Source: Aphis gossypii (lineage: Eukaryota > Arthropoda > Insecta > Hemiptera > Aphididae). Taken from it: 64,000 nucleotides of DNA. Below, piece by piece: positions 34,604 through 45,560 of the stretch. Each line of letters begins with the position of its first letter. The first letter of the stretch is position 1. The stretch spans positions 41,871,213-41,935,212 of the forward strand of contig NC_065531.1 in assembly GCF_020184175.1 (NCBI RefSeq), in the 5' to 3' direction. The notes beneath the pieces are model-generated. The model was not told where the DNA came from. It saw nothing but the letters and a program-made list of their open reading frames with translations, and did no database searches. Both the position numbers and the translations under genes were made by a program.

Positions 34604-35959
34604 CTACGTGTTGTTCCTCTCGTCGGGACAAGTTTCGATGTCGATTTCGTCGTCGTCGTCGTCGTCGCAGTCGTTGTGATCGTCGTCGTGGTCCTCGTCC
34701 ATGTCGTCCACACAACAACCACCGCCGCCGCCGCCGCCGCCGCCGGCCTCGTCGTCGTCGCAGTCGTCTTCTTCGCCGTCGGCCGACTTGGCTGCGGCGG
34801 CGGCGGCTGCGGCTGCGGCAGCTGCGGCCGCGGCCACGGTGACCGGATACACCGGCCGGAAAGCGGAAGAATAATCGGTCGCGACTGCGCCCCGGTTGAC
34901 CATGGCGTTGTGATGGTGTGGGTCCAACTCGAGTTTGGGCAGCCAACAGGGCAAGCCGCCTCCCGCCGAATACGCCGCCGCCGCGGCCGCGGCCACGGCG
35001 AACGGGTTGGCCCGCTGTTGCCACACGTAATCGACCATGGCCTGGTGCAGCGGCATGGACGGCACCTGCACCGGTGCGACCGGCGCCGATTTCTTTTGCT
35101 GCAGTTCCGGCGACCGGTGTTGGTGGTGCTGGTGATGGTGCAGATGACCCGCCGCCGACTGGAGAACGGGCTGAGGCATTTGCACGATTACGGCGGCGGC
35201 CGACGAAACGGACGACGGCGGCGACGACGAGGCCGACGACTGTTGTCGAACGTGCGACGGCGGTGCCGGAAGTAGCGGTTGCGACGGCTGTTGCTGCTGT
35301 TGGTGCTGTTGCTGTTGCAGCAGCGACGGCGGTGACGGTCTGCTGGACACGGCCCGTTTTCGCGTGCCCCCGTTGAACATGGCCTTGACGTCCTCCCACG
35401 CGTGCACCACGTGATCGGGCGGGTCGTCGCTGAGCTTCATGTGCCTGCGCCACGAGTTGAAGTTGGCCGCGTCCGGTTGCACGTACCGGGCCCCGGCGCC
35501 GGTGCGGTGCGAGTGGAATATGAACTTGTTGGGCGAGAAGAACAGACCGCACACGGCGCACCGGATGCACTTGGCCCGGGACGAGTTGTACCGGGACGGC
35601 AGGAACGAGCCGCGGCAACCCCAAGCGCACTCGTGGTGCACCGCGAACGCAAAGTCGTCCGGGAGCCGGGGCGGCGTGTTGTCGCCCAAAAACGAGTTGC
35701 ACAGCCGCTCCGCCTCCCGCCGGGTGATCATGCCGCACCGGCGCGACGACACCGGCATGGCGCCCGCCCGGCGCAGCATCTCCAGCTGCACCGGTGTGCA
35801 TTGCACGCACGTGATGCCCAGCGCCACCCGCCGGTTGTGGATCTCGTTGTAGCTGAACCGGTGCAGCAGCGTGTTGCTGATCTGGGCCAGGCACAGCCGC
35901 TCTTGGTTGTCCATCTGCAGCGAGACGATCGGCACCCCGTACAGGATCACTGTGCCCAC
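34604..35959 (-). CDS. fuss: Main SKOR/fuss exon: DHD, SMAD4-binding domain and low-complexity tail
   Basis: The acceptor is TTTGTCCAACCAG|GTGGGC, and the exon opens VGTVILYGVP. The frame is also open upstream to an ATG at 36,037, but those 26 residues are not family-like and contain the splice pyrimidine tract, so they are excluded. The exon is extremely GC-rich (CpG-dense) in a genome near 30% GC. Tail features in order are Ser/Pro, poly-Gln with His, a His/Gln stretch (HLHHHQHHQHR), two poly-Ala tracts (the longest about 16 Ala), Gly9 and a long Asp/Glu run. The exon ends at TAG 34,604-34,606. A weak donor, ACAC|GTAGGA, overlaps this stop. Long frames on the opposite strand are shadows of the GC bias. 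Confidence 0.93.
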   Translation of the reverse strand: MGTVILYGVPIVSLQMDNQERLCLAQISNTLLHRFSYNEIHNRRVALGITCVQCTPVQLEMLRRAGAMPVSSRRCGMITRREAERLCNSFLGDNTPPRLPDDFAFAVHHECAWGCRGSFLPSRYNSSRAKCIRCAVCGLFFSPNKFIFHSHRTGAGARYVQPDAANFNSWRRHMKLSDDPPDHVVHAWEDVKAMFNGGTRKRAVSSRPSPPSLLQQQQHQQQQQPSQPLLPAPPSHVRQQSSASSSPPSSVSSAAAVIVQMPQPVLQSAAGHLHHHQHHQHRSPELQQKKSAPVAPVQVPSMPLHQAMVDYVWQQRANPFAVAAAAAAAYSAGGGLPCWLPKLELDPHHHNAMVNRGAVATDYSSAFRPVYPVTVAAAAAAAAAAAAAAAKSADGEEDDCDDDEAGGGGGGGGGCCVDDMDEDHDDDHNDCDDDDDDEIDIETCPDERNNT

Positions 35960-37661
35960 CTGGTTGGACAAACAAAACAGAACCTGCTCAGGTGCTTTGC
36001 CTGCATTCGCGCCGCGCCGAAGAGACTCGCGCCACAATGATAATAATATTATTATTATATGAGTTATATAGTCAAAGTCAAAAAAAAATATGATTCCAAT
36101 CGACGAGAATAATATTTACAATGCACTGTATCATCAAACTTCCAATATGCTGTATAATATATTGGTATGGGGTGGCTTACGTGATAACGTGCTAAATGCA
36201 CTCTAATATAATTAATCGAAATAATATCGTCAGAATTTGTTTAAATAAATGTGCTCTTAGAGCTTAAAAGATTAACGAATGAAAAATTAAAAAGAATTTG
36301 GGGTTTACCTTCAGTGAGGTACTTATTGTACTTAAATTATAAAAGGTTCTTATATTGCTTATATTTATTTTACTTTTGCAATATTTAATAATTATAAAAA
36401 CTACCAGTCTTCAACACAAGCTGCAAAGCTTAAAAGAGGTAGATTAATTAAAATTGGTACTTCATAATATCTAATTTTGTAATAATATGTACTAAAAAAT
36501 ACTCCTATATTTCTACGAAGTCACGTACCTAGTTATATGTTAGGATCAATGATCATACGCGTATACCAATAATATAATATGTATTGACTTTATACCTATC
36601 ATCAAAAATAATTATTCAATTTGATTATTACGTATGTACGTTAAAATATATTGTTCTTATTGCTTAGCATTATAGGTAATACATTTCGACCAACCTTTAG
36701 GTATAGTATTAGTTTTTAACTATTTTGACTTCACAATACACTTTGTAGATGATACAAATTCACAAATTTCAGTTATTTCGAGTTAATCAAGTTATCATTA
36801 AATATGTATAAATCCGAATACGTTTGTATCTTCTGAAAATTTTACAAAATCAATTCAATTTTACAATATACACACCCTTCAGAGTTTGGTAAGAATAATA
36901 ACTATTATTGTGTAAGGTGTAACATAAATTAATTTTTTTTTCAAGTTGATAAGTTATAATTCGTTCGATATCTATCAGCAGAGCGACGTCTTTGAAAATT
37001 TAATTTCTTCGATTCGGTGCGCCTTTTAAGTGTTTAAAGCAAACAAATAAAAATAACGTTTTATCATTTTTTTTTTAAGGCTAAAGCTATTGTCATTTAC
37101 TCGCATCGTAAACTCGTAAGCCTCCCGACCGGAACGACAATTCCCCTATTAAAAGGTCGCCACGCTCCCTCCGACTATTTATCCACGCCACTTGATGACT
37201 TCTAAATAAATATAATACAATAACCCTAAAGAAACTATTTGCCTTCTTGTTTTATACAATCTTAACACTAGAATTATCCTGATAAATCCACTTCATAACG
37301 CGTGAGTACAATTAATGTTTTGTTATTGTTAACTATAAAATCCATTTATTATCTTTATTTAATTTTATCTCAAGCATTGATTTGACTATAATTATAAATC
37401 AAATTGTACGCAAACGATGAACAATAAGACATCTGAAACGCATATTTTAACGAAATTCAAGATTCAGCTCAATTTAATATTTAAAAATCAATCGAACAAA
37501 ACGAAAACATTTAAACGTGAGATTTTTAAAATTTCTGAGCTTACTTTGTTGGGTTTAGAATTATTGATCACCGGATTGAGCGCTCTTGGTGATTCGGTCT
37601 GTTTATCATCCCTGTGATGACTGATCAACTGGAACCTCTGATCCATTTTGGCTAATGTCAT
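34604..37661 (-). CDS. fuss: SKI-family transcriptional corepressor (SKOR/CORL, fussel)
   Basis: Two coding exons: 37,661-37,545 (39 codons) and 35,959-34,604 (451 codons plus stop), joined in phase 0 over a 1.6-kb intron, giving about 490 residues. Residues 40-140 are the Ski/Sno DHD domain (LYGVPIVSL, QERLCLAQISNTLL, RRVALGITCVQCTP). Residues 145-240 are the SMAD4-binding, SAND-like zinc domain (HHECAWGCRGSF, CIRCAVCGLFFSPNKFIFHSH, QPDAANFNSWRRH) with the signature AWEDVKAMFNGGTRKR. This is the fussel/SKOR subgroup rather than SKI/SNO proper. Family members are nuclear corepressors of postmitotic neurons acting in TGF-beta/BMP signalling. The tail is Gln/His, then Ala-, Gly- and Asp-rich, and ends EIDIETCPDERNNT. 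I see no C-terminal coiled coil, so further 3' exons or isoforms are possible. Confidence 0.92.
37545..37661 (-). CDS. fuss: 5' coding exon of SKOR/fuss
   Basis: A small exon between acceptor TTTGTGCAG|AAAA (exon start 37,665) and donor AACAAA|GTAAGC. The first ATG is at 37,661 and a second in-frame ATG is five codons later (MTLAKMDQRF). It encodes 39 residues ending NSKPNK. Joined in phase 0 to the next exon this gives KPNK-VGTVILYGVP, matching the KPNQVG that precedes LYGVP in vertebrate SKOR proteins. The acceptor just upstream of the ATG means at least one untranslated exon lies further upstream (higher coordinates). The low GC of this exon contrasts with the main exon. Confidence 0.82.
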
Positions 37662-39231
37662 TTTTCTGCACAAACAATTACGAAACACATGAAATAAATA
37701 ATATATGATTATTGATATTTATGATTTTAAACTGTGAATAATTAAAAAATAATAATAACGTAAATAAACAACATTATTTAGTGAACACGCAATTAAGGCT
37801 AGAGAGCTTTAATAATATTTATAAATTATTTTTATGTTACTATATTTCAACTGTATCGATCGCATGATGCCATGATGCAAGGATAACTTTAAAAATGAAT
37901 AATTATTGATCTTTCGTAAGAAAAATTTAACTTAAAATTCGACACTGTTGTTTGAAAAAAACTAAAATTGAATGTAGTTTATCTCATTTTGGGTTATACG
38001 AAATGTTAAAGCTAAGTGTGTACTTAATACGAAATTTAAAAATGTACAATCGCCTTATTGGTTTTCAAAGATTTTTTTTTTCATTTTTGTTTGATTGATT
38101 TATATACACATCAATATATTTTGACATATTTTATAAAAATATTTTTTCCACATAATATATATTTTGTATATTAATATGTTACGGGTAAAAGTCAAAATCA
38201 GGTGAATCGCGAATCACCCAAAATACTTGAGTAAAATGTCATACTTCTGATTCTGCCCTGATAAACATAGTTGTGACCAACCTCATTTCAGAAAAACTGT
38301 AGTGACTTTTATGGTAAGATTTTATAACGATTAATGACCTCACGTAGACAATTTATTGTTGATATCGTATTCTATCTACTCTTTATATTATAGCTTACAG
38401 GTTAACAAAACAGGAAACGTCATAACTACACACTTTCAAAGATTCAAAAAAGTTTGACGTTCAGATCAACACACTTCTGTAAATAAAATGATAAATTCCG
38501 CATAATTTTCCTAAAATCAAACCGCTTAATACTGCAGACATTGATATTGATTAATAACGCGCAAATTTATCTAAAATCGCATTATCGTTTAGAAACGCAC
38601 AACAGTAAATCTGCAAATTTAATTAAAATCACAAAATCGTAAGCAATGAAATTAATTTAATAAAATATTTAAAAACACTAAAATATAAATTTATTCCAAT
38701 CTAAGCGTTACATACTTTATTTTATCTAATTAATTAGTAATTATATATTGGATTATTTTTAAATGCAATTATTTTTAATTGATATTAAAATTAAAAGATC
38801 TCATATATATTATTAAATAATTTTTAAGACGATTTTACTAATAATAAATATTTAATTTTTAACTGCCAATCAAATGTGAGCGATTTTTAATTATCAACCT
38901 TCCAAATTTACCATTTTAACAATAGAAAAATGTTTACGGTATTGAAAGGTCTAAAATGTACGATTATTAATAGTAAGACAGTAAGTATGAGCTTTTGATC
39001 GACGCCCATACAGAATGCACCTTTTCTATAATTGATATAGTATTGAAAGCGGGAGGATAATTAATTATGTGTGGTAAGCACTTCAAAAATATATTTTTGT
39101 CATAATTTTATAAATAAATGCTCTAAGTTTTTTAATTCTTTACATTTAACATTAATATCATTATATTTTTATTATTATTTATACATATTTACTATATTTT
39201 AACAGTAATATATTTTATTCTATAATTGTAT

Positions 39232-39475
39232 CTTATATATAAAAATGAATCGCAAAATTTGGTAAGCGCATAACTCAACAACGCCTGGACCGATTTCGCT
39301 CATTCTTTTTTTGTTTGGGCCGTAATTGCCAGGAGAAGGTTCTTACGGACGAAAAATTTGAGAAAGTTATCGGGTTAGAGAAATATGACGAGGTGGTGAT
39401 GAAATTACAGAATCGCCATCTATCCAGCAAATAGTCAACTAAATTATTTTTGGTAGTCAATGGCAACCATTTAAA
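39232..39475 (-). repeat. SINE-like repeat, copy 1
   Basis: Shares with the copies at 39,567 and 39,930 the series TATATAAAAATGAA, AACAACGCCTGGACCGATTT and CAGGAGAAGGTTCTTACG. Read on the minus strand these form the body and TATATA-ending tail of a short interspersed repeat. A frame open through it is not a gene. Confidence 0.6.
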
Positions 39476-39566
39476 TAAAATAAATCATTTATTTAAAATG
39501 TTTTTAAAAATGCATGCAAATAGACATACAAACCTAAATCGTTGTCATAGTAAAAAAAGAAATTAA

Positions 39567-39835
39567 AAATCTTTATACATAAAAATGAAGACAAAAATGT
39601 ATAAAAATTCATCAATTAAGAACAGCTGAACCGATTTCGCTAATTATTTTTTAGGAGTATTTGTTATTGTCTGGAGAAGGTTTTTACGAAAGAAAATTTT
39701 AAAAAGTCAACCGAATAAGTAGAAAAAGTGCAAAATCTATTCATTGATGTCTGGGATTTGAACTCGATACCATTGTCTTTATTTACTCTATAGTAGACGT
39801 AGACATCTAAACATCAGCTCGATGTACAATCAATA
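39567..39835 (-). repeat. SINE-like repeat, copy 2, with tRNA-like head
   Basis: The body matches copy 1 (GAACCGATTTCGCTAAT, CTGGAGAAGGTTTTTACG). On the minus strand it is preceded by a tRNA-like promoter: a B-box GAGTTCAAATCCC (39,753-39,765) and, about 40 bases before it, an A-box-like TGATGTTTAGATG. This suggests a tRNA-derived SINE transcribed on the minus strand and ending in an AT-rich tail near 39,567. No full cloverleaf can be folded by eye. Confidence 0.6.
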
Positions 39836-39929
39836 TAATCTATGGTTTCTATAGTTATTTTAGTTTGGAAATTTGAAATTTGTTGAGTGAATTTTTTTTT
39901 AGTTCACAATAATCTATCTATCTTCTATC

Positions 39930-40085
39930 TTCTATATATATAAAAATAGAGACAAAAATGTATAACATTTCATCAATTGAGAACGGCTGGATAGATTTCG
40001 CTCAATCTTATTTTGTTTAGGTCGTAAATTCCAGGAGAAGGTTCTTATGTAAGAAAAAGTTAAGAAAATTGCACGGAAAATTAAA
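39930..40085 (-). repeat. SINE-like repeat, copy 3 (partial)
   Basis: TATATATATAAAAATAGAG, AACGGCTGGATAGATTTCGC and CAGGAGAAGGTTCTTATG repeat the body of copies 1 and 2. The head is missing or too diverged to see. A further weak relic (AGAGAAGGTGCTTATG) lies near 40,230. Confidence 0.55.
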
Positions 40086-41640
40086 AAAAAATACTGATGA
40101 CTACTATTACTGTTATTATTATTACTATTTTATTTTCGGTAATCATGGTAACAATTTTTTTGTTATTATTATTTATTTTCCCCATTTTTGTAACATTTTT
40201 CACTGATGATTCGCTCCTATTGGTCGCAAGAGAAGGTGCTTATGTAGTACAATTTTAGGAAAATCCACCAGAAAACTTCGGAATCGGGATGTAAAAAAAC
40301 AACAACTGTCACTGCAGTCCAGCAAGAAAATAAACTATATTAAGGTCACTATTGATTATGATTGAATATAATAATTATAGACCTGTTGTTATATTTTGTT
40401 AAAACCATAACAACAAAAATAAGAATTAGCAAAATAAGTCAATGTCTACAGTAAATTTAAAATTCACAGCAATAAACTAACATAACAAGTTATACCAAGT
40501 TTTATTGTTTTACCAACAGGCAACAATATAAAAATTACGAGATGGCACATTATTGTATTTTACCCACCGTAGTAAAATAAAAAAATGATATAACTTTGAA
40601 ACTTAAGTGTTAGAAATTATAAGCTTACGTACACATCTCGCGGGGTCCGCAATCCACCATGTGTGGATTGCCTACATGATAATATACTGCTCGCATAATC
40701 ATAAGAGAGTCTCACGGCAACGGCAAGCAGAATGACTATAATATTATGACTTGAGTAACTCACTGACTAATAAACGTAGAGCCTGAACAATGATAGATCG
40801 ATGCTTAAAATTTACACGGTACATTCGTAAAATCGTACCACAAATTTAGTGTGCAATAAGAAAGCATTTTACAAAATTCGCATATTAAAGTGGTGGTTTC
40901 ACAAGATTTTTGAGAATCAAAACGGTCAATGAAAATATATAAGTTTTGAACACCGTTAAACCGAATATTAAATAACAAATTAATCAAAATTCGAATCATA
41001 TTATATAGAATTGGCATTTTTAACGGGCAACGAAGTGCACGGAGCCAGCTATTATTTATATATTTAATATAATATTATTAGAGTATTAAAAACGCTAGGG
41101 CTTTGCCCAAATAAGTTTGGTCATAACTAGGTTGTCCAGGCAAAATCCAAAATATAACATTTTTCCCAAGTATTGTAGACAACCCACGTTTTTCCCGGGC
41201 ATTTATTAGGTTTGCATAACATAATATGTTAACATAATATTATATTATAATATACTAACTGTTATCTATGCATACGAAGATTAATAATATACTGTTTACA
41301 GACTTACAGTGTGCGGCAGGTTTTCTCGATTTGACGCCACCTGATCTTTTTATGGAATTTTTTGAAATCTAAATAGCACATACTAGTACTCTCCTTGAAT
41401 TTTGTCATCACGCTATCAAAATCACGGGGGTAGGTAGTGAACTAATTATACAATCGTCAAAACTCACTTCCTCGTCTTTTATTACGTATATTATTATTCA
41501 TATAGAAACTTTGATTAAATCATGTTAATGTGTATGGTTTAGATGAATTTTGGAAGTGTGGGGGGCTAGCCCTCCCCCGTCCCGACAATGCAATGTTCGA
41601 TATGAATCGTGTAGTACGAACAAAATATAATAGATTATTT

Positions 41641-42300
41641 AGTCTGGCGTACAGTTTATACGTAGCAGCAGCAGGTGTGTAGTGCATCCATTTGCCGCAC
41701 GGCTCCGTCTTAATCGAACTCTTTAGGCGCTGGCGAACGGGACGCCGACGACTGTATTATGTACGACAAGCGTGTTGTGTACTCGAAATCATTAGCGCGT
41801 GGAAAACCGAAAAGGCGAAATTAATTAAACGAGAGCCGATTTGCCGTACACCGTGAGTGAGAACGGGAGCGGAAAAGGAAGAGGAGCGCAACTCGGCGAT
41901 GAACTGCACGGGGTTTTGACGACTGCCATTCAACGGCGGCGGGTGTAGTATTGTTTGGAGTGGGCGCCAAGGGGAAACTGTTTCAATACGTATATATATG
42001 TGTGTGTGTGTGTGCGTGTAAGCGACCGGGTTGCGGAGGGTTAATCTGACTCCAGTGGGGGTGTACCCGCGTAATCCGTCGATAATTACTCGTTACATTT
42101 CTGCGAAAGAGAAAAACGTTTTTCCGCGTCCAGAGTGCTACGGGTCCTCGCGCGCACATATATATATATATATAATATTACAGCAGCGCCAACCGACTGT
42201 GGCGCGAGGGAGTGAGCATTAAGCTTTTATTTAAGTATAGTGTAACGTATATGTATATAAACGGCGGTGTTGGCAGCGCGGTGGGTTCGTTCTAATTAAA
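41641..42300. other. CpG-rich block, candidate promoter
   Basis: A sharp rise in CpG (41,690-41,960 and 42,020-42,290) with a GT microsatellite at 41,999-42,020. It lies upstream of SKOR/fuss on its strand and could be a promoter or untranslated exon of that gene. No conclusive splice donor was chosen. Confidence 0.35.
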
Positions 42301-44400
42301 ATTAACAAAAAAACTTGCACAAATGTACCTATTGCAGTTTATTTTATTTTAATACGTACAAAAACACAAAATAGGGGAAATTCCATTTGAACTTAGCGTA
42401 AATCGGTCGATTTCACTAAAAATATTTAAATAATATTAAAACGGCTGGTATAGTTTAAATACAAAATAATTTGGTTTACACTACGTTATGTTTGGAGGTT
42501 AAATTCTTTGAGGTAAGTTCGATAAGTCTATACCACTTTATTCGGTCTTTGATCGTAACAAACGTACATAATATTATCATATAAGTATATTTCCCACAAG
42601 TCTATATAGGATATTTTCATACATACGAAGTAGTATGACTTGTATGCAGGTACTTGTACATATTATGGTAGGTAGTACATTGTACTCGAGTTGCGTCGAT
42701 TAAATTTTAAGCAGCACAATTATTCAACGATATTGTAAAACTATCACAAGTATAACTATCATAATATAAGTTATTTAATTTATTACTTTTAAAACGATTT
42801 GGTTTCCAAGAGAGATAATATGGCTTTATAGTACCTATATAATACGAGTATAATGTATATAATTTATCTGATATATCAATAAACAATAACCATTAAAAAA
42901 AAAAAAAAAAAAATCACCCTATTCATATTTATTTTAGTATTTATAAATATTATGTGCGCTGGTTCATTTTTTCTCGGTATATATACCGCAACGTCTTAAA
43001 TTATTTAAACCTGTTTGTGTTTGTGTGTGTGTATATATATATAAATTTACATAGATATACGTATACGTAATACGTCATGTTCTCGTTGTTGTCAACATAG
43101 TAATTTCAATGCATTTTTAAACATTCGCCACGATTATTATTACCATTCCACCTCGGTCACGGGGCGGTGTCTTTAACTGTATATACCTACAAGAATAATA
43201 ACGTTAAGCTCCTCTTCACGACCCTAAACTTCTTCCGCAGTACCCACAAACAAATATTGTATAATGTATACAGTAAAAAAAATATTAATTTCCGTTTTTT
43301 TCTCTCACTCTCACACTCCCTTCTCAAGTTGGTTTTTTAATAAAATGCTATTTATTTGCTGTACCTATGTGTTCCTATATAAATATTAAATATGTAATAA
43401 TATGTATACCTTCCATTGGATCAAATTGTGAATATTTTAACTCTTCTACGAAACTAAACTAGTATAAGCAACGAATCGATTGTGATATTTAAATATAAAA
43501 ATGCCATTAGTGCATAATAATCCATATTGAGTGGTTAATAATAAATTGCATTTATGTTTTTATATTAATTATATACCTGTATAAAAATTGTTTACTTTAA
43601 TGGATTTTAAAAAATATTGTTAAATATCACAAGAAGAAAATGAAAGTGAAATACAACATAATACCTCCATAAAAATTAATGTAGAAAAAAAACCACAATA
43701 AAATTTCCAAAAAACAATTAATTTGAAATTCAGTTGTTTATTATAATATAGTAATCCTATTTTGCTGTACCTATCTCTTAGAGAAGTGGTGAAACGCCTA
43801 CACAGATAAAAATATTAAAACTGAATACAACAACCGAGTACAAAATCGAAGGTTTTGTTAATGGTTAATCAATGTTATCAAAACTCCAAGAAAATATTTT
43901 TTTTATAAAATCGTCGATTACAGTTTACAAATTTATTAAAAATTTATATTAAGATCCGTTGTAAATAAAAATGGAAAAACACACACTTCCGATGAATACG
44001 ATTACACGCGATTATATACTTATCTGTAGACTGTAATAGTCTTTTGTAACTATAGTCAATTAGCACCAATACTGACCCAAATAAATACAAATGAGAAGGG
44101 TAGAAAAGGGGTGCACTTATACCAGTGGCACCCCCTTGCTTTTCTAAAAATTAAAGAGATTTTAAGCGATTATTTTACAAACTTATTCACTTAGGTAATA
44201 ACAGCAATTCACGAAAAACACGTATATTATATAATATTTTAATAATTAATAATATAACAAAAACGTATTATTTTTTTCCCTTTTTCAACCCTTATCGTGT
44301 TACTAATAAAAAATAAACCACTATGGCGCGTATATTATAATATTATAATAACGTATTTACTTATAGAGCAGGTCTCCTACAAGAACAAAGTTTTTAGAAT
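42301..44400. other. Gene-free AT-rich region
   Basis: No gene or transposon terminus recognised. An A run lies at 42,895-42,912. A stem of GGGGTGC and GCACCCC separated by about 12 bases lies at 44,109-44,135. Confidence 0.4.
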
Positions 44401-45560
44401 AAAAAATGATACGAAAAATATTGATGAAAAATTGTTTGGAGCGAATTACTCGCGCCGTGAAGAGGATTGATAAGTGCAACGTTGTCTATGCGCGATCGAG
44501 ACGAGTCGTGCGGTCGTTAGCAAAATATAAAATAATTATATGCTGTCGCCTGCAGTCACGGAAAGTATCAAATATTATTTACACACACCGATCGCGGGAT
44601 GACGAAAATATTCGTGTGGACTATATCGTATATTATAAATAAGTACAGTGCGAGCGATTCGTCATATTACTCCCTCCGTCAACACACCACGTATTATAAT
44701 CCCTTAATTATACCCTCCGTACGAGTGTAGGACATAATATTACACTGTTATACAATATTAGCACAACAATAATAATAATATAATATAATTGTAAACGCGG
44801 GAGACTCGTGGGGGGGGGGCGAAAATCGGGTGGCACGCATAATAATAATAATACAATATTGTGTATATACTGTTTCGATATTACATAAACCACGCGCGCG
44901 GAGGAGTTTATAATTTCGTTTTCCGCCCGACAACAATATAATCGCGTTCCCGCGGCGGGGCCCGGTCGAAACGTCATTATTAACCGAATATCATTATATA
45001 ATCGTTATAGCTACAATCACGTAACACAATATACACACAATAATATGCATATTGTTATTAAAATATTATTGCTGCGCTCGCGGGCGCCAAATAATAATAA
45101 TTACGGTCGGACGGCTGTGCGTAATGCGATTGTACGTTTACGCGTACACGTAAATCTCGGAGGAGCGAGGTAGGTATATATATATACATACGGGCAGGTA
45201 CGACGACTTATAATACATTAATACATATATTATCATTAATCGTCATTGTGTGCGCGACCGTCGGTTGGGGTGGTGGTGGTGGTGATGATCTGGAGTAGAT
45301 GATTTCCGCCCCTGCACAATCGATTCCCGGTAAATCGTATACTATACTGCGTAATAGTATTACTTATGCGTTTATGATTACGTTATTCGCCGCACTACGG
45401 TGCACAGTGGTCGAGTTGGGATGTGTAAGTGTATAGCGACTTTTGAAAAGCCAACGTAAGATCTAATATATTATGTGGGCGTCAACGCGTCGTGGGGTGA
45501 ACTATACCGAGGAACCACTGCTGCAGTGTCGAGATCGAGAACAAACTGTACTTATTATAG
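44401..45560. other. CpG-rich block, candidate promoter or enhancer
   Basis: Compositionally GC-elevated with a G9-10 run near 44,811, GGTGGTGGTGGTGG near 45,270 and many CGCG sites. Open frames on both strands are biased in composition, overlap each other, and have no family signature. Confidence 0.35.

Larger units (their letters stand above)
37666..41640. other. AT-rich region upstream of SKOR/fuss with repeat copies
   Basis: Probably the first intron(s) or 5' flank of SKOR/fuss. Contains the SINE-like repeats at 39.2-40.1 kb. The segment near 41,090-41,220 has transposon-like GGGCTTTGCCCAAATAA and CCCGGGCATTTATT boundaries, but no ends or duplication could be defined. No other coding sequence. 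Confidence 0.4.

Noticed and set aside
34554..35975. 473-codon minus-strand frame overlapping the SKOR/fuss exon in another phase
   Set aside because: Arg/Gly/Ala-rich shadow of the real frame; all recognisable DHD and SMAD4-binding motifs are in the other phase.
35402..36040. 212-codon plus-strand open frame across the SKOR/fuss exon, and similar antisense frames at 34.7-35.4 kb
   Set aside because: They lie opposite a strongly conserved coding exon, have Arg/His/Pro-rich composition typical of antisense GC-rich sequence, and show no family signature.
36037..36062. Apparent start codon for the SKOR/fuss frame at 36,037
   Set aside because: The 26 extra residues include the pyrimidine tract and acceptor of the intron; the upstream exon at 37.6 kb gives a family-like N-terminal junction.
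38190..38215. Palindrome-like GGTGAATCGCGAATCACC
   Set aside because: Not a true inverted repeat on inspection (mismatches off-centre), and no repeat family or site is implied.
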